Shown here one piece after another: positions 34,826 through 43,530 of a stretch of DNA of 64,000 bases (position 1 is the first letter of the stretch; every line of letters begins with the position of its first letter). Source of the DNA: an uncultured Ruthenibacterium sp. (lineage in GTDB: Bacteria; Bacillota; Clostridia; Oscillospirales; Ruminococcaceae); NCBI GenBank assembly GCA_910587145.1, contig CAJUMH010000004.1, positions 1-64,000 of the forward strand. Reading direction: 5' to 3'. The notes beneath the pieces were generated by a model. That model was not told the DNA's origin. It did not search any database and was given only the letters and a program-made list of their open reading frames with translations. The translations under genes were made by a program, and so were the position numbers.

Positions 34826-35710
34826 TTATTCCGCGTGGGATCCGGCGGCGCGCCGCACACGGTGCGCGCGGCAGCTTTCGTGGCTTTTTTCCAAACTCTC
34901 CGCCGCGCGGCCATAGTCGAGGTGCGCCACCGCGCTGAACAGCGCGTCCACGGCCACCATCTGCGCAATGCGGCTGCTCATGGCGCCGCTGCGCGGCAGG
35001 ATCTCGGGCGCGGAAAGGTACAGCGGCGTATCCGCGTTCAGCGCAAGCGGGCTTTTATCAAACTTTGTCAGCGCGATGGTGGGCGTGCCGCATCGCTTTG
35101 CCAGCTCCAGCAGCTCCAGCACCTCGCGGGTGCTGCCCGACATCGAGATCAAAATCGCCGCGTCCTGCGGCGTCAGATTTGCCGCATACGTCAGCTGAAT
35201 GTGCAGATCGCGGCAAAAGCATACATTGCGGTCGATGCGCAAAAGCTTGTTGTACAGGTCTTCGGCCACAACGGCCGAAGCGCCCACGCCGAAGATGCGC
35301 ACCGAGCGCGCGGCCAGAATGAGCCGCGCGGCAGCCTCCACTGAGGCCGGGTCCAGCAGCCTGACGGTGTCGGCCACCGCACGGATGCTGTTGTACTTCA
35401 CGCTTGCGATCAGCTGCGCCACGTCGGTTGCCTCGCGGATATCGGAAAACGTCATCGGCGTTTCCTGCCCGACGGACTGCTCCGACAGCTCCCGGAACAA
35501 ACTCTTTTTCAGATCCTTCAGCCCGTCGAAGCCGATGGCCTTGCAAAAGCGCACCCACGCTACCTTGCTTACGCCTGCCCGCGCGGCAAGCTGCCCGATG
35601 GGCTGATTGAACACCTGCTCGATGTGCGAAAGAAAATAATCCGCAACCTTCTTTTCCGTGGCGCTTAAATTTTCATAGACATTATGCGTTCGCATCTCGA
35701 TATTTGTCAT
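34826..35710 (-). CDS. murR: MurR-type RpiR-family transcriptional regulator
   Basis: A 294-residue regulator: N-terminal HTH_6 domain (about 1-77; LSATEKKVADYFLSH, IGQLAARAGVSKVAWVRFCKAIGF) and a C-terminal SIS sugar-phosphate-sensing domain (about 120-260; VRIFGVGASAVVAEDL, DAAILISMSGSTREVLE). In E. coli and relatives MurR senses MurNAc-6-P and represses mur genes. Position beside anmK, murQ and nagZ supports the same role; the effector is inferred. GAGGAA lies before ATG 35710. Confidence 0.85.
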   Translation of the reverse strand: MTNIEMRTHNVYENLSATEKKVADYFLSHIEQVFNQPIGQLAARAGVSKVAWVRFCKAIGFDGLKDLKKSLFRELSEQSVGQETPMTFSDIREATDVAQLIASVKYNSIRAVADTVRLLDPASVEAAARLILAARSVRIFGVGASAVVAEDLYNKLLRIDRNVCFCRDLHIQLTYAANLTPQDAAILISMSGSTREVLELLELAKRCGTPTIALTKFDKSPLALNADTPLYLSAPEILPRSGAMSSRIAQMVAVDALFSAVAHLDYGRAAESLEKSHESCRAHRVRRAAGSHAE

Positions 35711-35770
35711 GATGATTCCTCGCTTTTTACAGCGGCGATGCGCCGCGCTGAAAGCACCGCGGCGGGCCGG

Positions 35771-36955
35771 CTACAGGCTGATTTTTCCCATTACAACGGG
35801 ATGCGCCGCGCCGGTGGCACCGGGGGCGTTGTTGGCAATGCCGTACAGGGCCTCGTTGGCCAGCACCGCAAAGGCAACGGCCTCCTTTGCGCCGCTGTCA
35901 AGGCCAAGCTGCTCATTTGTCAGCACGCTGCAGCCGGGCAGGCAATCGGCGATGAACGAAAGCAGCACCGGGTTCATGCTGCCGCCTCCGCCCACGATGA
36001 GCCGGTCGGGCCGGTGCGGGCAAAAGCGCTCGATGCCCACGCGGATGCATTCTGCCGTGAAGCGCGTGGCCGTGGCAAGCGCATCGGTAAGGCTGCAGCC
36101 CAGCGCCGCCGCTTCGGCGCAAAGCCGCTCCACATACGCGGCCCCGTACACCTCGCGGCCCGTTGTCTTGGGCGGCGGTGCCTGCAGGTAGGGATCCTGC
36201 AGCATCCAAGCCAGCAGCTGCGTGTGCACGGCGCCGCCGGCCGCAAGCCTGCCGCCGTCGTCATAGCGGGCCGCACCGTTTGTCAGCTTTGCGGCCAGCG
36301 CGTCCATTACCATATTGCCGGGGCCGGTATCGAACGCATATACCTGTTCCAGCGTGCAGCCGCGCGGCAAAATGGTGATGTTGCCGATGCCGCCGATGTT
36401 CTGCAGGCCGACGGTGTGCTCGGCATCGCGATACAGCACGTATTCCGTGTATGGCACCAGCGGCGCGCCAAGGCCGCCCGCCGCCATATCCCGCACGCGA
36501 AAATCGCTTACCACGGGGCAGCCCATGCGTTCGGCAATCACCGAGGCTTCGCCGATCTGCAGCGTGCCGCGTACCGGGCGGCCCAGATACTGCTGCGTGT
36601 CCGGCGCGTGGAACACGGTTTGGCCATGGCTTCCCACAAAGGCGATGTCACCGGGCGCCACGCCCGCCGCTTCGCACAGAGCGCTGCACGCGTCGGCATG
36701 CAGCGCGCCGAGATAAAAGTTCATCCGGCACAGCTCCTCGCTGCCGCCAAAATCACCCGCGGCCACACGCAAAATGCGCTGCCGCGTTTCGTCGGAAAAC
36801 GGCAGTGTCAAAAAGGCCCGCTGTGTCACCTTTGTATCGGCGCCGCAGCCGGTGATCTCCACCAGAACGGCGTCGATGCCGTCGGCGGAGGTGCCGCTCA
36901 TCAGCCCGATGGCAAGGCGCGGCGCGGCCGCGTCGGAAAAAAGAGCATGCTTCAT
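35771..36955 (-). CDS. anmK: Anhydro-N-acetylmuramic acid kinase
   Basis: Opens the 1,6-anhydro ring of anhydro-MurNAc and phosphorylates it to MurNAc-6-P, feeding MurQ. The 394-residue protein has IGLMSGTSADGIDAVLVEI at the N-terminus, VGSHGQTVFHAP, NIGGIGNITIL, FDTGPGNMVMDAL and VGGGGSMNPVLL, all typical. It is common in Gram-negatives that recycle lytic-transglycosylase products; in a Gram-positive island it suggests use of anhydro-muropeptides from its own transglycosylases or from neighbours. It is first in the minus-strand unit, with GGAAGGAAGG as ribosome site and a near-consensus promoter. Confidence 0.93.
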   Translation of the reverse strand: MKHALFSDAAAPRLAIGLMSGTSADGIDAVLVEITGCGADTKVTQRAFLTLPFSDETRQRILRVAAGDFGGSEELCRMNFYLGALHADACSALCEAAGVAPGDIAFVGSHGQTVFHAPDTQQYLGRPVRGTLQIGEASVIAERMGCPVVSDFRVRDMAAGGLGAPLVPYTEYVLYRDAEHTVGLQNIGGIGNITILPRGCTLEQVYAFDTGPGNMVMDALAAKLTNGAARYDDGGRLAAGGAVHTQLLAWMLQDPYLQAPPPKTTGREVYGAAYVERLCAEAAALGCSLTDALATATRFTAECIRVGIERFCPHRPDRLIVGGGGSMNPVLLSFIADCLPGCSVLTNEQLGLDSGAKEAVAFAVLANEALYGIANNAPGATGAAHPVVMGKISL

Positions 36956-36972
36956 CTGGTTCCTTCCTTCCT

Positions 36973-36990
36973 TTCACGAAATTGTGAAAT
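36973..36990. promoter_or_regulatory. Inverted repeat in the anmK leader
   Basis: TTTCAC-GAAATT-GTGAAA, 18 bases, between the promoter and the ATG of anmK. A related half-site (TTCACTGAAA) lies about 22 bases further upstream. It is a possible operator for MurR on this side of the divergent region. Confidence 0.4.
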
Positions 36991-37022
36991 AAATTTGCAA
37001 AAAACAGAATTCACTGAAATTT

Positions 37023-37053
37023 ATTATACTATATTTCCCAGCGCTTTTGTCAA
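37023..37053 (-). promoter_or_regulatory. Sigma-A promoter of anmK-murR
   Basis: Minus strand: perfect TTGACA (37053-37048) and perfect TATAAT (37028-37023) with a 19-base spacer, longer than optimal and so perhaps activator- or topology-sensitive. It lies in an AT-rich divergent region shared with the namZ-like gene. Confidence 0.7.
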
Positions 37054-37122
37054 TTTAAAATAAAATTTTGTCGTTTTTTTTAAAAAATGCAACAGAATCA
37101 ACGGAAGCGGATTTTCACAAAC

Positions 37123-37135
37123 GGAACATAGTTTC
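37123..37135 (+). promoter_or_regulatory. Candidate operator upstream of the namZ-like gene
   Basis: GGAAC-ATA-GTTTC, 60 bases before the start codon at 37195, related to the sites at 25482 and 25528 in the importer promoter. The plus-strand promoter itself is unclear; TTTATAAAAC near 37156 is a weak -10 candidate. Confidence 0.35.
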
Positions 37136-37194
37136 TGAAAACAGGCTGCCGGGGATTTTATAAAACAGACGACTGCAGACAGGGAGGCAATAAA

Positions 37195-38349
37195 ATGGTA
37201 CAATGTGGCATCGACCGGATCGACGAATTTGACGCGCTGTTCCGGGGGAAAAAACTGGGCATGGTCACGTCCGTATCGGGCGTAACGCAGCAGCTTGCGC
37301 CCAGCTATCTTGCGGTGCACCGCCGCTGGCCGCTGACGGCGCTGTTTGGGCCGGAGCACGGCATGTACGGCAAGGCGGATGCGGGCGAGGCCGTGGACGG
37401 CGTGCAGACGGACGCGCAGACGGGTGTGCCCGTTTACAGCCTGTATGGCGGCGACGAGGGCAGGCATATGCCGCTGGAGGTGCTGGAGCAGCTGGACGCG
37501 GTACTCTATGATATTCAGGATCTGGGCGTGCGCTTTTATACCTTCATTGCCACGCTGATCGGCGTATTGGAGGACTGCGCCGCGGCGGGCAAGGAAGTAA
37601 TCGTGCTGGACCGTCCCGCGCCGCTGGGCGGTGTTACGGTGGAGGGCGGTCTGCTGGATATGGATTACAGCAGCTTTGTGGGGCCGTATCCGCTGTGCAT
37701 CCGGTACGGCCTTACGGCCGGGGAACTGGCGGGCATGGTGAACGCCGAACGAAAGCTCGGCTGTCGCCTTACGGTGATTCCCTGCGCGGGCTGGCAGCGC
37801 GCGCAGCTGTTCAGCGAAACGGGCAATCTGTGGATGGCGCCCAGCCTTGCGATGCCGCGCTTTGAAACCGCGCTGCTGTATCCGGGCACCTGCCTCTTTG
37901 AGGGTACAAACCTTTCGGAGGGGCGCGGTACCGCGTGCCCGTTCGAGCTGGTGGGCGCGCCGTTCCTCGACGGGGTGCGCCTTGCGCGGGAGATGAACGA
38001 CAAAAACCTGCCGGGTGTGGTGTTTACGGCCGCATACTTTACGCCGTCGGCCTCCAAGTGGAAGGGCGAGGCGTGCGAGGGCGTGCAGCTGCACATCCGC
38101 GATGCGCACGCGCTGCGCCCCGTGCGCACGGGCCTTGAACTGCTGTACGCCATTCGGGAGCGCTGGCCCGAGCAGTTTGCGTGGCAAGAGCGCACGGGCA
38201 AGCCGGGCCGCTTTATCAGTCTGCTGACGGGCTGCGGCGCGTTTGAGCGCGACGTGGCGATCCCGCCGCTGGAGCAGCTGCTTCGGCAGTGGGAGGCAGA
38301 GAGCGAGGCCTTTGCCCGGCGCAAGGCGGCGTACCATTTGTATGAATAA
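37195..38349 (+). CDS. DUF1343 exo-beta-N-acetylmuramidase, NamZ-like, cytoplasmic
   Basis: A 384-residue DUF1343 (GH171) protein. B. subtilis NamZ (YbbC) releases MurNAc from non-reducing ends of glycan. Conserved text here: LGMVTSVSGVT, FGPEHGMYG, SLYGG, VLYDIQDLGVRFYTFIATL, VLDRPAPLGG, PYPLCIRYGLTAGELA, LYPGTCLFEGTNLSEGRGT. The N-terminus (MVQCGIDRIDEFDALF) is not a signal peptide, unlike the secreted Bacillus enzyme, so it should act on imported oligosaccharides. Ribosome site GGGAGG. It is first in the namZ-nagZ-kinase-GNAT unit. Confidence 0.9.
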   Translation: MVQCGIDRIDEFDALFRGKKLGMVTSVSGVTQQLAPSYLAVHRRWPLTALFGPEHGMYGKADAGEAVDGVQTDAQTGVPVYSLYGGDEGRHMPLEVLEQLDAVLYDIQDLGVRFYTFIATLIGVLEDCAAAGKEVIVLDRPAPLGGVTVEGGLLDMDYSSFVGPYPLCIRYGLTAGELAGMVNAERKLGCRLTVIPCAGWQRAQLFSETGNLWMAPSLAMPRFETALLYPGTCLFEGTNLSEGRGTACPFELVGAPFLDGVRLAREMNDKNLPGVVFTAAYFTPSASKWKGEACEGVQLHIRDAHALRPVRTGLELLYAIRERWPEQFAWQERTGKPGRFISLLTGCGAFERDVAIPPLEQLLRQWEAESEAFARRKAAYHLYE

Positions 38350-38538
38350 AGGCAAAGCGCCCGCAAGACGCCCATAAGGCCGAAGGGCGGGCACAAAAGG
38401 GATACACGCCGAAGCAAACCGCTGTCGGGAACGATTTGGAACGCCTTCAACACCGTTTGAAGGGGATATGAAGCTTAAAATTTAAAATCCCCTGATTCTT
38501 TGAGAAAAATCGCTTGACAATATAGGGAGGAATACGGT

Positions 38539-40080
38539 ATGACTTTACAGGAACAGATTGGCCAGCGCTTGGTGACCGGTTTTCCGGGCACGGAGCTGAC
38601 GGAGGATTTTCGCCGTGTGGTGCGCGAGCATCAAATTGCAAATGTGATCCTGTTTCGTGAGAATATCGAGAGCTGCGCGCAGCTTAGGCGCATCTGCGCG
38701 GAAATTCAGCAGCTGGTGCGCGAGGCGACGGGCCACGGCGCGTTCATCACGATTGACCAGGAGGGCGGTACGGTAACGCGCCTTCCCGCAGACGCCGTCA
38801 ATGTGCCCGGCGCGATGGCCATTGCCGCCACGGGCGACGCCGAAAACGCCTACCGCGCGGGCCTGCTCACGGGCCGCGAGCTGCGGGCGCTGGGCGTGAA
38901 TTTTGATCTTGCCCCCAGCGTGGACGTGAACAACAACCCCAAAAATCCGGTAATCGGCGCGCGCAGCTACGGCGACGCGCCGGATACCGTATCCCGCTAC
39001 GCCGCGCGCATGATCCAGGGCCTTTTGGACGGCGGCGTGCTGTGCTCGGCCAAGCACTTCCCGGGCCACGGCGATACGGACGCGGATTCCCATCTTGCGC
39101 TGCCCTGTGTGGACAAAAGCCGCGCGGAGCTGGAGCAGATGGAGCTTGCGCCGTTCCGCGCCGCCATTGCGGCGGGTGTGCCCGCCATTATGACAACGCA
39201 CATCCTGTTCCCGCAGATAGAGCCGGGCGGCGTGCCGGCCACCATGTCGCGCCGCATTATGACAGAGCTTTTGCGCGGCGAGATGGGCTTCGACGGCCTG
39301 ATTATCAGCGACTGTATGGAGATGCGGGCGATTAAGGATCATTTCGGCACGGTGAACGGTGTAATCGCGGCCATGGCGGCGGGCGTGGATCTGGTATTTG
39401 TCACGCACAATACGCTGCTGGGCGGCGAGGCCGCGCGCGCAGTGCAGCAGGCCGTGGCGGACGGGCGTTTGGATGCGGGCGAGATGGCGGCCAGCGCGCA
39501 GCGCATTCTGGCCTATAAGGAAAAATGGGTGGACGACGTGCCGGCCGGCTCGTTCGATTTTGAAGCCGCGCGTGCCGAAAACGAAGCGATGCTGCAGGCC
39601 ACCATCACCGAGGTGCACCGCCCGGCGGCGGGCATTCCCGTGCTGGGCGAACATCCGCTGTGCATCGGCTGCCCGGCCTACCGCACCTCGCTGGTGGGCA
39701 ATGTGGACGACGGCAAGGCGAATCTCTTCGGCAGCCGGATGGCGCAGGAGCTGCACGGCGAGGCCGCGACGATGACATCCGACCCCGGCGACGCCGAGAT
39801 CGAAGCGCTGGTGCAGGCCGCAAAAGCGCATTCCGGGGCCGTGGTGGGCACGTTCAACGCGTATCTGTGCCCCGGCCAGCGCGCGCTGGTGCGGGCTCTG
39901 GCCGAGGCGGGCGTGCCGACGGCGGCCGTGGCGCTGCGTGCGCCCTACGATCTGGCCGGCCTGCCGGAGACGGTATGGACGCTTGCCGCTTTTGAGTATA
40001 CCCCCCAAAGCCTGCGCGCGGCCGCGCGCGTGCTGCGCGGCGAGGCGAAGGCGGCCGGTAAGCTGACGGTAACACTGTAA
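38539..40080 (+). CDS. nagZ: Beta-N-acetylglucosaminidase NagZ-like (GH3), cytoplasmic
   Basis: Removes GlcNAc from GlcNAc-MurNAc or its anhydro form. The 513-residue GH3 protein has ITIDQEGGTVTRLP, SVDVNNNPKNPVIGARSYG, the His-Asp general-acid loop KHFPGHGDTDADSH (Lys172-His185 region) and the nucleophile Asp258 in IISDCMEMRAI. The TIM barrel covers about 1-335; a second domain (about 345-513) is present as in B. subtilis NagZ. There is no signal peptide, which contrasts with the Bacillus enzyme. GGGAGGAA precedes ATG 38539. The 190-base gap before it holds an AT-rich stretch but no clear promoter. Confidence 0.93.
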   Translation: MTLQEQIGQRLVTGFPGTELTEDFRRVVREHQIANVILFRENIESCAQLRRICAEIQQLVREATGHGAFITIDQEGGTVTRLPADAVNVPGAMAIAATGDAENAYRAGLLTGRELRALGVNFDLAPSVDVNNNPKNPVIGARSYGDAPDTVSRYAARMIQGLLDGGVLCSAKHFPGHGDTDADSHLALPCVDKSRAELEQMELAPFRAAIAAGVPAIMTTHILFPQIEPGGVPATMSRRIMTELLRGEMGFDGLIISDCMEMRAIKDHFGTVNGVIAAMAAGVDLVFVTHNTLLGGEAARAVQQAVADGRLDAGEMAASAQRILAYKEKWVDDVPAGSFDFEAARAENEAMLQATITEVHRPAAGIPVLGEHPLCIGCPAYRTSLVGNVDDGKANLFGSRMAQELHGEAATMTSDPGDAEIEALVQAAKAHSGAVVGTFNAYLCPGQRALVRALAEAGVPTAAVALRAPYDLAGLPETVWTLAAFEYTPQSLRAAARVLRGEAKAAGKLTVTL

Positions 40081-40103
40081 ACGCCCGAAAGGCTGGTGAG
40101 AAG

Positions 40104-41030
40104 ATGAATTACGCGGTTGGAATGGACGGCGGCGGAACAAAGACGAATCTGGAGGCGCGGGCCGAGGACGGGCGCGTGCTGCTGCGCGCCGCGTTTGGCT
40201 CGATGAATCTGAACAGCGCCAGCGAGCAGACGGTGGCCGAAACCTTTCGGGACTGTGCCGCGGCGCTGCGGGCGCTGCCGGGCGGCCTGGCCGACTGCCG
40301 GGCGGTGTGTATCGGCAGTGCGGGCGTGAGCAATCCGGACGCGTGCCAAACGCTGGAGCGGCTGCTGCGCGGCTGCGGCTACGACGGGCCGCTGCTGCTG
40401 CGGGGCGACCAGGAGACCGCACTGGCCGGCGCACTGGGCCGGCCGGACGGTATGGTGCTCATTGCCGGAACGGGTTCCATCTGCTTTGGCCGCGATGCGG
40501 CGGGCCGAACGGCACGCTGCGGCGGCTATGGGCACAAGATCGACGATGAGGGCAGCGGGTATGCGCTGGGCCGCGACGCCCTGGCCGCCGTGGTGCGCGC
40601 CGGGGACGGCCGCATCGCGCCCACAATGCTTACACGGCTCGTTTATGAGCGCCTCGGCATCGCCGATGTGCGCGGCCTGGTGCGGTTCACCTATGCGCCC
40701 GACACCGATAAAAAACAGATCGCCGCCCTTGCGCCGCTGGTATCCGAGGCGGCGGAGGCCGAAGACGCGGCTGCGGGGCGGATCGTGCAGAAGGCGTGCC
40801 GGGAGCTGGCGGCGCTGGTGGAGCCGGTGGCCGGGGCGCTGCGGTTCGAGGCGGGGCAGCTTGCGCTTGCGGGCAGTGTTCTGCTGCACGCAGAGGCGGT
40901 GCGCGCCGGCGTAACGGCGCTGCTGCGCGAACGGTACCCAAGGCTGCAGTGCGTTACACCCAAACAGGACGCCGCCAGCGGCGCTGCGCTGCTGGCCTGT
41001 GAGGCGGCGCGCGGCGCGCCAGCCTGCTGA
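40104..41030 (+). CDS. BadF/BadG-family amino-sugar kinase, MurK-like
   Basis: A 308-residue ASKHA kinase with phosphate loops GMDGGGTKT (6-14) and LIAGTGSICFGRDAAGR, plus GYGHKIDDEGSGYALGRDAL. In Clostridium acetobutylicum the relative MurK lies beside nagZ and phosphorylates both MurNAc and GlcNAc at C6. The same neighbour (nagZ, 23 bases upstream) and the absence of a phosphotransferase importer argue for that role here, making MurNAc-6-P for MurQ. Plain GlcNAc kinase activity is the alternative. Its ribosome site is weak (GGTGAG). Confidence 0.85.
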   Translation: MNYAVGMDGGGTKTNLEARAEDGRVLLRAAFGSMNLNSASEQTVAETFRDCAAALRALPGGLADCRAVCIGSAGVSNPDACQTLERLLRGCGYDGPLLLRGDQETALAGALGRPDGMVLIAGTGSICFGRDAAGRTARCGGYGHKIDDEGSGYALGRDALAAVVRAGDGRIAPTMLTRLVYERLGIADVRGLVRFTYAPDTDKKQIAALAPLVSEAAEAEDAAAGRIVQKACRELAALVEPVAGALRFEAGQLALAGSVLLHAEAVRAGVTALLRERYPRLQCVTPKQDAASGAALLACEAARGAPAC

Positions 41031-41196
41031 AAAAAGGGAAAAAGCGCCCGAAGGGCAAAAGAAAATCGATCCGCCGTTTTTCCGATCCGCGTGCGCGGTT
41101 TGAACCATCGCCCGAGAGGAAGGGCAAGCAGGGAGCGGCTTTCCATGTAAAGCAAAGCATCGAAAAAGGAAAAGCATTGAAAAAGGAGAAATTGTT

Positions 41197-41685
41197 ATGC
41201 AAGATATGCTGGTAAAATTGTACGAGCTGCCGCCCGAGGCGGCGCTGGCCGCGCCGCGCGACGAGAGCGTACGGATCCGCCGCGCGATGGCGCCGGATAA
41301 GCTGCGCGTGCTGGAATGGGTGAAGGAGCATTCCGGGCGTTCGGCGGCAGGGGAATGCGATGTGTGTTTTGCGCATACGCCCATCTCGTGTTTTCTGGCC
41401 ACACGCGGAAAGCAGATCCTCGGCTATGCCTGCTACAACGCCACTGCGCCGGACTTCTTTGGCCCCACGCGCGTGCTGGACGAAGAACAGGGCAGCGGCA
41501 TTGGCAAGGCGCTTTTGCTGCGCAGCCTTGCGGCCATGCGCGCCGAGGGCTACGCCTATGCCATTATCGGCGGCGTCGGCCCGCAGGAGTTTTACGCAAA
41601 ATGCGTGAATGCCGTGCTGATCCCCGGCTCGAACCCCGGCATTTACCGCGATTTTCTCGGCGGTATGCGGGAGCCGACCGAATAA
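41197..41685 (+). CDS. GNAT-family N-acetyltransferase
   Basis: A 162-residue acetyltransferase. The acetyl-CoA motif is EEQGSGIGKALLLRSLAAMRAEG (Q/RxxGxG/A form), followed by YAIIGGVGPQEFYAKCVNA; the family signature is clear although the N-terminal 60 residues are unusual (ECDVCFAHTPISCFL). A GNAT gene (ybbJ) is also part of the B. subtilis mur cluster, so acetylation of a de-N-acetylated amino sugar is plausible but unproven. AAGGAGAAA precedes ATG 41197. It ends the plus-strand salvage unit. Confidence 0.8.
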   Translation: MQDMLVKLYELPPEAALAAPRDESVRIRRAMAPDKLRVLEWVKEHSGRSAAGECDVCFAHTPISCFLATRGKQILGYACYNATAPDFFGPTRVLDEEQGSGIGKALLLRSLAAMRAEGYAYAIIGGVGPQEFYAKCVNAVLIPGSNPGIYRDFLGGMREPTE

Positions 41686-41810
41686 GGCGGGCGACAGGAA
41701 AGCCGCCCTTTCCCGACGGCGAAGCGTTGGGAGCTCTTCGCCGGGGCAGACGAAAAGCCGCCAAGGCCGTGCGCAGGACAGAATGGGAGGGCGGCCGGGC
41801 CGTGTACAGA

Positions 41811-41855
41811 AAAAACCGCATCGGCGGGGGGATTCCCCCGCCGATGCGGTTTTTT
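41811..41855. terminator. Bidirectional terminator between the GNAT gene and ackA
   Basis: A perfect long stem, ACCGCATCGGCGGGGG / CCCCCGCCGATGCGGT, with A-run before and T-run after, serving both converging genes. Confidence 0.9.
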
Positions 41856-41976
41856 GCGCTGTTTTGATCGTTGCCGCCGGGCCGCGGCGCGGCGCGGCGG
41901 CGTCGGCGGGGTACACAGGCAAGGACGGAACCCTGCGGAGGCACGCCTGTGCCCGGCGCGGGCTGCGGGCAAACGC

Positions 41977-43173
41977 TTATTTGCCCTCTACCAGCGCTTT
42001 GGTATCCCGGGCGATCATCAGTTCCTCGTTGGTGCAGACGATCAGCACCTTCACGCGGCTGTTGGCGCCGCTGATATCCAGAATATCGGAGGTGCGCTGC
42101 CCGTTCTTTTCGGCGTCGATGGAGACGCCCAGATATTCCATATTCTCGCATACCAGCGCGCGTATCTGGTTGTCGTTTTCGCCGATGCCGCCCGTAAAGA
42201 CCACGCAATCCAGCCCGCCCATCGCGGCCGAATACGCGCCGATATATTTTTTAATCTGATAGGCCAGCATTTCGATGGCGAGCTTCGCGCGCTCGTTGCC
42301 GGAATCGGCGGCGGCCCATACATCGCGCATATCGCTGGAAACGCCCGAAACGCCCAGCAGGCCGGATTTTTTGTTCAGGTAATCGGCCATCTCCTGCCCG
42401 GCAAAGCCCAGCTTCTGCTCCATGTACGTAACAACGCTCGGGTCGAGGTCGCCGCTGCGCGTGCCCATCAGTACGCCGGCCAGCGGGGTGAGGCCCATGC
42501 TGGTATCCATGCATTTGCCGGCGTTGACGGCGCTGATGGAACTGCCGTTGCCCAGATGGCAGGTAACCATTTTCAGCGCGTTGCTGTTCAGATATTTTGC
42601 GGCGGCCATGCTGACATAGCGGTGGCTGGTGCCGTGCGCGCCGTAGCGGCGAATGGCGTGCTGCTCGTACATCTCGTAGGGAACGCCGTACATGTACGCC
42701 TTCGCGGGCATTGTCTGGTGGAAGGTGGTGTCGAACACCACAACGTTGGGTGTCTGTGCGCCGAACACGGCCTTCGCGCTGCGCAGGCCCTGCACATGCG
42801 CCAGATTGTGCACCGGGGCCAGCGGCGCGATCTCTTCGATCTTATCGATGATGGCGTCGGTGACGATCTCGGATTTTGTAAAGAATTCGGCGCCCTGCAC
42901 GATGCGGTGCCCGATGGCCGAGATCTCGCTCTTATCCTTCACAACGGCGCCTTCACCGGTCGTCATCATTTCAACGACCTTCATAAACGCTTCGGTGTGC
43001 GTGGGGAACGGAGCTTCTGCGGCCCACTCGCCGCCGTTTGCCTTGTGCGTGATCTTGCTGCCGTCGATGCCGATGCGCTCGCACAGGCCCTTGCACAGCA
43101 CCTTTTCGCCCTCCATATCGATCAGCTGATATTTCAGCGAGCTGGAACCGCAGTTGATGACCAGAATTTTCAT
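41977..43173 (-). CDS. ackA: Acetate kinase
   Basis: Interconverts acetyl phosphate + ADP and acetate + ATP, the energy-yielding end of acetate fermentation. The 398-residue protein is typical: ILVINCGSSSLKYQLID, VVFDTTFHQTMP, YGAHGTSHRYVS, HLGNGSSISAV, DTSMGLTPLAGVLMGTRSGDLDP, and VFTGGIGEND. GGAGGAA precedes ATG 43173 and a strong promoter lies at 43254. No phosphotransacetylase gene is nearby. It is divergent from tmcAL, whose product also uses acetate. Confidence 0.97.
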   Translation of the reverse strand: MKILVINCGSSSLKYQLIDMEGEKVLCKGLCERIGIDGSKITHKANGGEWAAEAPFPTHTEAFMKVVEMMTTGEGAVVKDKSEISAIGHRIVQGAEFFTKSEIVTDAIIDKIEEIAPLAPVHNLAHVQGLRSAKAVFGAQTPNVVVFDTTFHQTMPAKAYMYGVPYEMYEQHAIRRYGAHGTSHRYVSMAAAKYLNSNALKMVTCHLGNGSSISAVNAGKCMDTSMGLTPLAGVLMGTRSGDLDPSVVTYMEQKLGFAGQEMADYLNKKSGLLGVSGVSSDMRDVWAAADSGNERAKLAIEMLAYQIKKYIGAYSAAMGGLDCVVFTGGIGENDNQIRALVCENMEYLGVSIDAEKNGQRTSDILDISGANSRVKVLIVCTNEELMIARDTKALVEGK

Positions 43174-43218
43174 CGGAACATTCCTCCTATTTTTTGCACG
43201 GCGCGGCCGCGCCCTTTA

Positions 43219-43238
43219 AAAAGCCGTAAACGGCTTTT
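43219..43238 (-). promoter_or_regulatory. 5'-end hairpin in the ackA leader
   Basis: Minus strand AAAAGCCG-TTTA-CGGCTTTT followed by TAAA, beginning about 9 bases after the predicted transcription start. It could stabilise the mRNA 5' end or act as a weak attenuator; it is followed by a second GC hairpin (GGCGCG...CGCGCC). Confidence 0.5.
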
Positions 43239-43253
43239 CATTCTTTCTTTTTT

Positions 43254-43282
43254 ATTATATAATGGAAAAAAATGATTTTCAA
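43254..43282 (-). promoter_or_regulatory. Sigma-A promoter of ackA
   Basis: Minus strand: TTGAAA (43282-43277), 17-base spacer, perfect TATAAT (43259-43254). Confidence 0.85.
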
Positions 43283-43530
43283 GGAAAAGACAGAGAATTC
43301 CGGCGGGAAATCCGGCAAAAAACGCCGCAAGCCGAACAAAAGCGGCATTTTGCGCAAAAAACGCGGGCGTTTGTGGCAAAAAGCGCGCCGGCAGGCGAAA
43401 AAATGCCCCAATGCAGGGGGAGCGCGCGCCCGCTGGCTGCGGCAACGCGCCGCAAAGGGGCAAAAGAGCAAAGCGGCAAACTATTCCGGAGGGAGGCCTT
43501 GCCGGAAGGTGCCAAAAAGGGGGAGAATCT

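Noticed and set aside
38512..38517. TTGACA just before nagZ as a -35 box
   Set aside because: It lies only about 25 bases before the ATG, leaving no room for a -10 and leader.
38545..40434. A 629-codon minus-strand frame
   Set aside because: Antisense to nagZ and the kinase gene; Arg/Ala/His-rich shadow text with no ribosome site.
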